Shown in pieces: positions 47,601 through 52,951 of a DNA stretch of 64,000 nucleotides. The DNA comes from Bacteroidota bacterium (lineage in GTDB: Bacteria; Bacteroidota; Bacteroidia; AKYH767-A; 2013-40CM-41-45). The DNA lies in assembly GCA_016708785.1 (NCBI GenBank), contig JADJFC010000001.1:62001-126000 (forward strand), written 5' to 3'. Below the pieces are notes generated by a model that had not been told where the DNA came from, ran no database searches, and saw only the letters and a program-made list of their open reading frames with translations. The first letter of the stretch is position 1. Every line of letters starts with the position of its first letter. Both the position numbers and the translations under genes were made by a program.

Positions 47601-49390
47601 CCTCATCAAGTTCTTCATTGAATATTTATCCAAACCCGGTTGCCGCATTCAGTGTATCTAATATTTGTCTTGGTGGTGCTAATCAACTGGTGAATCAATC
47701 ATCAGTAGATGGTGGTATCAGCTTTACAAGTACATGGACATTTGATGATGGCTCTTACGATATTAATACAAATCCTTCCCACACTTTTGCCGCTGCCGGT
47801 GTTTACAATATCTCGTTAGCGGTTACCACACCCAATGGATGTACAGCTCAGGTTGCCCACGACCTGAGTGTGTATAATCCACCGGTTGCACGATTCACAG
47901 GAACAAATGTTTGTGATGGTGCATCAGCTCACTTCCTTGACCAGTCTTATTCTCAGGATGGAAATATTGTTGGTTGGTTATGGAACTTTGGTGACAATGG
48001 TGGATCAGTTGAAGGAAATCCTGCTCACTTATACGCAGATCCAAATGTTTACAATGTAACATTGACTGTGACTTCTGTTTATGGATGTTGGGATACTTAC
48101 AATGACTCTGTTCAGATCTATGCAAAACCGGTAACTGCAATTCAAGCACCACCGGCTTGTCAAGGTACACCTGTTCAATTCACAAATATTTCGAATAGCT
48201 CAGGCCAGGTTTCTTATCAATGGGATCTTGGAAATGGATTCACTTCTACTGACTCTTCATTCAGTTATACATTTGGCACTCCGGGATTCTATGATGTAAC
48301 ATTGGTTGCTGTTGACTCTAATAACTGTTCAACTACAGAGCTTGCCCGATTGGAAATTTATCCGAATCCGATTCCAAACTTTGCTTCAACCGAAGCATGT
48401 TTGAACTCTTCTACTCAATTCACAAATCAGTCATATATAAATTCAGGAAGTTCGATTTCTGCATATATCTGGAATTTTGGAGATCAGTCAAATTCAAATC
48501 AAACAAATCCAAATCATACCTACACACAGGTAGGGACTTACAATATTTCTTTAACTGCCATATCAAATTATGGTTGTAGAGAAACAACTGTTCTACAGGC
48601 ACGCGTAAATCCAAACCCGGTTGCAGTATTCGCATCAAGCGGTTCAGGTTGTGGTCCAATCTCATCAACATTCTCTGAATCATCATCGATCAGCGAAGGT
48701 GTTATCACTGGTTGGTTATGGAATTTCAGCGATGGAGAGATCTCAACAGATCAACATCCATCACACATATTTACCAATCCGGGAAATTATGATGTGAACC
48801 TGACTGTTGTATCTGACAGAGGATGTTATGCAACATATACTGCATCAAATATAATTCAGGTTTATCCATCGCCTACAGCCGATTTCAGTGCGAACACATA
48901 TAGTACTGACATCATGTCGCCAACGGTAAGCTTCCAGAATTTGTCGACAAATTATACGACATACCAATGGGTATTTGGTGATGGTACTGCTACTTCATCA
49001 GTATTGAATCCTACTCATACCTTCAGTGATACAGGTTCTTATTCAGCATTGCTTATCACTACGAATGCTTATGGATGTCGTGATACAATTTTAAAACATA
49101 TTGAGATCAGACCAAAATCAACTCTGTTTGTTCCAAATTGCTTTACACCAAATGGTGATGGTGAAAATGAGGTGTTCCGTCCATATCATACAAACATGGA
49201 TCACTTGCAAGTTTGGGTATTTGACCGTTGGGGATTATTACTTAAAACCTGGGATACACTTGATGGATCGTGGGATGGATATTACGAAGGAAAAAAATGT
49301 CAACAAGACACGTATGTATATAAAATTATTGGTGAGGGTATAGACGGACAACATTCAGAATGGGTTGGTCACGTCAGTATTGTTTACTAA
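41681..49390 (+). CDS. Giant PKD/SprB-repeat surface protein with T9SS type B (gliding-type) C-terminus
   Basis: A 2569-residue exported protein. Signal peptide at about 8-28 (LVTLIAFLLLVSGKVSA). The cysteine-rich N-terminal part begins SHTMGADLTYECLGGNTYKV, which is common in Bacteroidota surface proteins. From about residue 390 it carries about 27 repeats of about 80 residues: roughly 16 PKD domains with the W-x-FGDG core (for example WNFGDGTFSS) and about 11 SprB-type repeats with NAGADQTVC or SAGTDQNVCSGG and ...TYNWLPGG... cores. The C-terminus (FVPNCFTPNGDGENEVF, VFDRWGLLLKTW, GTYVYKI-like) is the gliding-associated T9SS domain. An ATG at 41624 in frame could extend it by 19 residues. 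Likely adhesin or motility surface filament. Confidence 0.95.
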   Translation: MKRNLPIKKVLVTLIAFLLLVSGKVSASHTMGADLTYECLGGNTYKVTVSFYRDCIGIAAPANPLVTISSASCGQSLSVTCYKRPGTGQEVTPACSSSVTTCNGGAFTGIQEWVYDGIVTLPAACADWTFGYSLCCRNAAITTINTPSGSTFYIYATLNNLVTTCNSSPTFSNKPVPFLCLGQQYCFNHGAYDPDGDSLVYSLITPLQTASSTVTYHAPYDASNPLNSSPATAFNTATGDICLNPQALEVTVMAVLVSEYRNGVLIGTVERDLQLTVMNCANTLPSLTGINGTNNFSITVCANQQTCFDIFSNDPDAGQQLTVDWNYGIAGATFNSGSGLHPTGTFCWTPGPADIGNSYTFTVRVQDDACPYYGSQIYSYTVNVIGIAVNAGPDQQIACSDLATLTAHASGGSGIYTYLWSNGSTMQSITVGEGTYTVTANDGTCSATDTVSVTLPFIPTAAFTNSPVLCLNNPIQFTDQSTTPAGIFVSHLWNFGDGTFSSLQNPSHQFPGAGSYIVSLIVENNLGCLDTITHTIVIAAPPVSAFTATNSCINSVVNFNDQTSGNVNYWHWYFGDGSTSFLENPSHTYTSSGTFNVLLISGDTLGCIDSVSHPITIFPLPVASAGTDQNVCSGGSITLTASGGVTYVWHPSGSTGSTITINPSGSTNISVTVTDANGCSAIDTMSIAVLPLPNINAGTDAFICAGGSVTLSASGGITYVWMPGGFSGPNYTVDPATTTSYTVIGTGGNGCTSSDIVNVNVGALPVLVVSPDANICEGQSTTLTASGGVTYSWNPIGSTSSTVTVSPNDTMQYEVIATDAVGCTSNAYVMVNVNPLPVVNLQSFFLCAGSTTTLNAGNPGSTYIWNTGATTQTITINAGGNYDVTVTSPYGCVASSACNIAYGTALTINLANVSFCQGDSAVLDAGYPGMNYVWTPTGETSQSITVNTPGNYGVTVTDTLGCSGSINVSAVMNALPVTNFSATSVCQGSTTTFTDGSSTTSGTITDWSWSFGDGGTSVAQNPTHTYATNGTYTVSLTTTTSNGCTSSTTHSISVNPLPTATFAMTDGCEGTGIALTNTSTVSVGFINSFAWNFGDGTTSTSANPTHIYSSEGNYVVNLQVTTAGGCSANVNGNITIHPNPVASFSTPATCLGNATSFTNTSSITTGSIASTAWNFNDSYTSNSNSPSHTFTTAGTHNVSLIINSAFGCSDTIIQAVTINALPSPNAGADQTVCNGTTANLTATGGTSYNWMPGNHNGATFAVTPSSTTNYTVQVTNANGCTATDNVIVNINSLPTANAGVSPSICYGSTTTLSGSGGSTYNWLPGGATTPNISVNPTTTTVYTLTVTDINGCKDTDQVAVNVNPLPVVSAGPDQTICNGSTVSFTASGAATYQWNPIGSTTQTVFVTPSSNSSYTLIGTDANGCISSDTVNVNVFAVPVVNLNPTFICLGYSSTLDAGNTGSTFDWSTGDTTQTISVSDSGSYTVVVTSANGCASLGQTVVTVGGNITANPTTVNICSGLSTTLNAGNPGSTYSWSTGATTQTITTNVAGDYYVTITDPNGCAATKLNKVNVDPIPVADFATSPTCYGAAMVFTNNSTISSGTIASSLWSFGDAFSSSTNSPSHQYSADGTYTVTLTVTSSAGCTSTINQNVTISPLPVANFATTNVCMGASNQFTDNSTVSSGNISEWIWAFGDGSTETGASASHSYTAAGTYTTTLIAVTNNNCRDTISHTVIVHGLPVANFTAANACEQSMINFNNTSSSSFGSITSYDWNFNNGNTSTAVDPGMQFNTAGIYNVSLIVTTATGCSDTTQQAITIFPNPIAAFATTNACTNSNIGIANTSTIPSGSIQNYFWNFGDNNTSNAILPTHAYTTSGNYSINLIVTSDRGCRDTMSGNAIAHPLPIVSLTPESVCLGVDVDFLNTSTSASGGVTTWAWTFGDGSTSNAFQPSHNYTTPGNYSVQLTATSNYGCVASSSSSLNIYPNPVAAFSVSNICLGGANQLVNQSSVDGGISFTSTWTFDDGSYDINTNPSHTFAAAGVYNISLAVTTPNGCTAQVAHDLSVYNPPVARFTGTNVCDGASAHFLDQSYSQDGNIVGWLWNFGDNGGSVEGNPAHLYADPNVYNVTLTVTSVYGCWDTYNDSVQIYAKPVTAIQAPPACQGTPVQFTNISNSSGQVSYQWDLGNGFTSTDSSFSYTFGTPGFYDVTLVAVDSNNCSTTELARLEIYPNPIPNFASTEACLNSSTQFTNQSYINSGSSISAYIWNFGDQSNSNQTNPNHTYTQVGTYNISLTAISNYGCRETTVLQARVNPNPVAVFASSGSGCGPISSTFSESSSISEGVITGWLWNFSDGEISTDQHPSHIFTNPGNYDVNLTVVSDRGCYATYTASNIIQVYPSPTADFSANTYSTDIMSPTVSFQNLSTNYTTYQWVFGDGTATSSVLNPTHTFSDTGSYSALLITTNAYGCRDTILKHIEIRPKSTLFVPNCFTPNGDGENEVFRPYHTNMDHLQVWVFDRWGLLLKTWDTLDGSWDGYYEGKKCQQDTYVYKIIGEGIDGQHSEWVGHVSIVY

Positions 49391-49424
49391 AAATAGTGCG
49401 TTTGGTTTTTCATGGTGTGTTTCT

Positions 49425-49459
49425 GAACTCCCGGAGTGCGTCCGGGAGTTCTTCTTTTT
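49425..49459 (+). terminator. Rho-independent terminator
   Basis: Perfect 11-base arms GAACTCCCGGA and TCCGGGAGTTC around GTGCG, followed by TTCTTTTT. It sits 35 bases after the giant gene stop and is the strongest terminator in the window. Confidence 0.93.
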
Positions 49460-49482
49460 ATATAACTCGTCCCGTAAATTTT

Positions 49483-49671
49483 TTATCTGAACTTCCAACC
49501 CGGAGGATAGACCGATCTTACATTGGGTCGTGTTCTTACCAATGATCGCAAGTATGCAAAACGATGCGGTGTTCCGAATACTGCACGCAGTTTTTTAAAG
49601 TCTTCAAAGATCATGATCTGACGGTCGTCCTTAGGCTGAAATCCGAATGAATATAAATCGTTGTTTCTCAT
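49483..49671 (-). CDS. Small hypothetical protein, 62 residues
   Basis: A 62-residue basic protein (MRNNDLYSFGFQPKDD at the start, RTRPNVRSVYPPGWKFR at the end). There is no signal peptide. The composition is protein-like rather than frame noise, and a full TTG-N20-TAAATTTG promoter ends about 20 bases before its ATG. I do not know the family. It is leftward and faces the giant gene across the terminator. Confidence rests on promoter plus composition only. Confidence 0.5.
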   Translation of the reverse strand: MRNNDLYSFGFQPKDDRQIMIFEDFKKLRAVFGTPHRFAYLRSLVRTRPNVRSVYPPGWKFR

Positions 49672-49690
49672 AATTGTTTTATTGATGAAT

Positions 49691-49721
49691 CAAATTTACT
49701 CCTGAAGAGGGGGGATTTCAA
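49691..49721 (-). promoter_or_regulatory. Promoter for small gene (TTG-N20-TAAATTTG)
   Basis: Minus-strand TAAATTTG (49691-49698) and TTG (49719-49721), 20 bases apart, directly upstream of the 62-residue ORF. Confidence 0.5.
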
Positions 49722-49748
49722 TTATTATTGGCGAGTGGTTCTTGTTGG

Positions 49749-49774
49749 AAGGTCAAGGGTCAAAGGTCAAGGGT
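49749..49774. repeat. Heptamer array (RGGTCAA)n
   Basis: AGGTCAA GGGTCAA AGGTCAA GGGT: perfect seven-base period. Same family as the arrays at 27743, 41259 and 52701. Confidence 0.9.
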
Positions 49775-49875
49775 AATGCGAATATGGATTGCACAATGTT
49801 TACCCTCTCACTTCACGCTTAAATTCAAAGTAAAACTGTGAATCGTAAAGTATGGAGTGCAGGCTGTTAACCATC

Positions 49876-50042
49876 ACACTCCACACTCCAAACTCAAACT
49901 CAAACTGTGTAGTGTGAGTTGAGTGTGGAGTGTGGAGTGTGGAGAGCAGATTGGTTACCTGCACACTTCACACTTCACACTCAAACTCAAACTGTGAGTG
50001 TGAGTGTGAGTGCGGAGTGCGGAGTGCGGAGTGTAGAGTGTG
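49876..50042. repeat. Two hairpin-forming heptamer arrays (CACACTC / GAGTGTG)
   Basis: Left hairpin: CACACTC-type units (49876-49909) facing GAGTGTG units (49918-49945). Right hairpin: CACACTT/CACACTC units (49962-49993) facing GAGTGTG and GAGTGCG units (49995-50042). Each has a central AAACTCAAACT side. The second arm has three perfect GAGTGCG heptamers followed by GAGTGTA and GAGTGTG. Confidence 0.88.
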
Positions 50043-50063
50043 CCAACCAGCCCAAATGAAAAA

Positions 50064-50086
50064 CGCCACAGTGGGAAGCTGTGGCG
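50064..50086. repeat. Hairpin CGCCACAG/CTGTGGCG
   Basis: Perfect eight-base arms with a seven-base loop TGGGAAG. No T run follows on either side, so it is not a canonical intrinsic terminator. Confidence 0.6.
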
Positions 50087-50142
50087 CTGAATTGACTATT
50101 CACCTAAACAATACCTAATTTCTTTTTATAAGGAGCAGGAAA

Positions 50143-50202
50143 AAGTAACGGTCGTTTAAAATACCGGTTTGGAAACACGAGATCCGGTAACGGCCGTTAC
50201 TT
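50143..50202. repeat. Imperfect 60-base palindrome (AAGTAACGG / CCGTTACTT)
   Basis: Outer arms AAGTAACGG (50143-50151) and CCGTTACTT (50194-50202), inner arms TACCGG (50162-50167) and CCGGTA (50184-50189). It also contains the perfect 14-base palindrome GTAACGGCCGTTAC at 50187-50200. Upstream of the S9 peptidase gene by about 340 bases. Confidence 0.65.
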
Positions 50203-50543
50203 GAATTTCATTTACGCCGGCTGATATTGAGGGGAATGCCGACTGAGAAAACCTGCAACTATTTTTACAAAAGCAGTCCAATATAATTTTGCCTGCCTGG
50301 ATAAAGAACGATTTAATAGCGCTAAACTATTTGGTTTTTCTGTTCAAAAACGGCCTTTTTTGCCAATGACCATTTTTTGAAGGTCAACGGCTATATTCTG
50401 TATGTGAATGTTTACATATAACTTGAAGCACTTTTTTAACACAAATCCAACTTCCGCTGATTACCAGCCTGTTAAGGATAGTTAACAGATTTTTATTCTA
50501 ACCTCTTTGTATTAGATTCGCTTCCCATTACAACTAATAAAAA

Positions 50544-52663
50544 ATGAAAAAAACCTCCTTCTATGCCTTGCCGTTTTATTAGCAAGCACATCCTATTCAC
50601 AATTCAAATATCCAACAACTGCTAAGCAAGATCAAAAGGATATTTATTTCGGAACTGAAATATCAGATCCTTATCGTTGGCTTGAAGATGACCGTTCTTC
50701 ACAAACCGGAGAATGGGTTAAGGAGGAAAACTTAGTAACTGAAAATTATCTTAAAACCATTCCTTTCAGAGATGCTCTTAAAAAAAGACTAACACAACTT
50801 TGGAATTTCCCGAAATCGGCTTCCCCTTTTAAAGCCGGAAAAAATTATTTCGTTTATACCAACAATGGATTACAAAATCAATTTGTGCTAAATATCCTAC
50901 GCGGTTCAATTACCGCTAAGCCGGAAGTATTTCTTGATCCTAATACAATGTCTGCTGATGGAACCACAAATATCGGTGAGATCTCTGTTTCTAATGATGG
51001 AAAATACCTCGCTTATGCTGTTTCAAAATCAGGAAGTGACTGGCAAGAGATCAATATAAAAAACACAATGGATGGTGGTCAATTGACTGACAAAGTTGAA
51101 TGGGTGAAGTTTTCGGGGATTGCCTGGAGAGCCGGTGGCTTTTTTTATTCAAGATACGACAAGCCTGATGAAAAAAGCGTTCTTAAAGGTAAAAATGAAT
51201 TCCACAAAATTTTCTTTCACCTTGCCGGAACTCCACAAAGCGCTGATCAACTAATATACGAAGACAAAGCACATCCATTGAGAAACTTTGGTGCCGGTAC
51301 AACTGACGATGAAAAATGGTTGATCATTTCCGGCTCCGAAGGTACCAGCGGAAACAATGTAATGGTAAAAAACTTAAATGAATCCAATTCATTCATTCCA
51401 CTCATGCCGGAATTCGAATATGAAAACCAAGTAATCGATAATGAAGGAAGTGTTTTTTTCGTTCTAACAAATAAAAATGCTTCAAATTACAAACTAGTAT
51501 CAATAGATGCGAATAACCCAACAACACCTGCTCTCGAACTTATTCCTGAATCAAAAGAGGATGTCCTTGAAAAAGTTGTTGTTGGCTCAAACTTTATCGT
51601 TGCTAAATACATGCATAACGCAACCGGACTTCTGAAAGTGTTTTCCAGAAAAGGTGAGTTCTTATACAATGTACCACTCCCCGGAATTGGAAATGTAGAT
51701 CAGATGTCTGCAAGTAAAAAAGACGAGAATATTTTTTATTCTTTCGATACTTACACCGGCCCTTCAATTATTTATCAGTTAAACTTGAATACAAAACTTC
51801 AAACCGTTTTCTTCAAACCGAAAATGGATTTCAACTCTGACGACTACGAAACAAAACAAGTATTTTATCCATCGAAAGACGGTACACAAATCTCAATGTT
51901 CATTTTTCACAAAAAAGGAATTGAATTAAATGGCAACAATCCGACAATGATCTTTGGCTATGGTGGATTCAACATTCCAATGGTCCCGCAATTCAAAATT
52001 GAACGCACATTATTCCTTGAAAATGGAGGTGTCTACGCAATTGCAAATTTAAGAGGCGGCGGTGAATATGGCGAAGAATGGCATGAAGCGGGCACGAAAC
52101 TAAAGAAACAGAATACATTTGATGATTGTATCGCTGCTGCAGAATACCTCATCCGTGAAAAATATACGAATCCGTCTAAACTTGGACTCAGCGGAAGATC
52201 AAATGGCGGACTATTAGTTGGTGCTGTAATGACACAACGTCCTGATCTGTTCAAAGTAGCAATTCCAACAGTTGGTGTCCTCGATATGTTACGTTATCAT
52301 AAATTCACGATTGGCTGGGCCTGGAAAAGCGATTACGGCTCTAGTGAAGATGAACCTAATTTCAAAAACTTGCTCTCCTACTCTCCTCTTCATAACATCA
52401 AAGAAGGCGTAAACTACCCTGCAACACTTGTCATTACAGGTGATCACGATGACCGCGTAGTTCCTGCTCACTCTTTCAAATTTATTTCTACCCTTCAGGA
52501 AAAATACAAAGGCCAAAATCCCGTTATGATTCGAGTAGATGTGAATTCAGGACATGCTTCAGCGACCGCACTTGGCTCCAGTAAGCCTGTGAGTAAACAG
52601 ATCGAGGAGCAGACGGATATTTTTTCGTTTACGCTGTACAATTTGGGGATGACGGTCAAATAA
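50544..52663 (+). CDS. Prolyl oligopeptidase family S9 serine peptidase (frameshift near 50552)
   Basis: A 706-residue exported prolyl oligopeptidase. The initial ATG runs into a stop after 12 codons; one more A in the A7 run at 50547-50553 gives MKKNLLLCLAVLLASTSYSQ, a clean signal peptide, joined to the long frame. The sequence then shows DPYRWLEDDRS typical of the family N-terminus, a seven-blade propeller (about 70-430) and an alpha/beta hydrolase domain. The domain carries Ser in GRSNGGLLVGA (about 558), Asp in TGDHDDRVVP (about 643) and His in VNSGHASA (about 679). It cleaves short peptides after proline, probably in the periplasm. Confidence 0.93.
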
Positions 52664-52700
52664 GCCTGACGTACCATCTAATCATCTTAGGTCTAATACC

Positions 52701-52791
52701 AGGTCAAAGGTCAAGGGTCAAAGGTTAACCGTCTACGATTCTACCGCAGATTAATCGAAGCAATTAACCTTTGACCCTTGACCTTTGACCT
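52701..52791. repeat. 28-base perfect inverted repeat of AGGTCAA heptamers (possible terminator)
   Basis: Left arm 52701-52728 (AGGTCAA AGGTCAA GGGTCAA AGGTTAA) and right arm 52764-52791 are exact reverse complements, with a 35-base loop. It would form the longest stem in the window and could end transcription of the peptidase gene or isolate it from the ddl operon. A further partial copy is at 52831-52848. Confidence 0.92.
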
Positions 52792-52830
52792 CATTATAAA
52801 TAGAACTCTGCTATCTGTACCGCACTTGGT

Positions 52831-52848
52831 GACCCTTGACCTTGACCT
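52831..52848. repeat. Extra AGGTCAA-type repeat copy
   Basis: GACCCTTGACCTTGACCT, same orientation as the right arm of the adjacent inverted repeat; one unit is shortened by a base. Confidence 0.7.
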
Positions 52849-52861
52849 AGTAAAACGCCCC

Positions 52862-52869
52862 TACTTTTG
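52862..52869 (+). promoter_or_regulatory. Candidate -7 element (TACTTTTG), upstream copy
   Basis: CCCCTACTTTTGAAC context, repeated 64 bases later as ACCCTACTTTTGTAC. Two near-identical boxes suggest tandem promoters or a short duplication before the ddl operon. Confidence 0.4.
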
Positions 52870-52925
52870 AACAACCAAACTTGAAAAGTCGGGACTCTGC
52901 ATCTCAATTCCAAGACAGAAAACCC

Positions 52926-52933
52926 TACTTTTG
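52926..52933 (+). promoter_or_regulatory. Candidate -7 element (TACTTTTG) for the ddl operon
   Basis: Perfect TAnnTTTG, 18 bases before the ATG at 52952. No clear TTTG at the -33 position. Confidence 0.5.
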
Positions 52934-52951
52934 TACGAAAGAGATTTATTC

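Larger units (their letters stand above)
49672..50543. other. 870-base repeat-rich intergenic region
   Basis: Contains, in order, a promoter for the small gene, an AGGTCAA array (49749), the GAGTGTG hairpin arrays (49876-50042), a CGCCACAG/CTGTGGCG hairpin (50064-50086) and an imperfect 60-base palindrome (50143-50202). The remaining 340 bases before the peptidase gene show no gene or clear promoter. Confidence 0.7.

Noticed and set aside
49876..50042. CRISPR array
   Set aside because: Units are 7 bases in direct tandem with no unique spacers and no cas genes in the window.
50064..50086. Intrinsic terminator at the CGCCACAG hairpin
   Set aside because: No T run follows on either strand; kept only as a hairpin.
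52701..52791. Insertion sequence ends
   Set aside because: There is no transposase between or near the arms, and the arms are tandem heptamers rather than unique terminal repeats.
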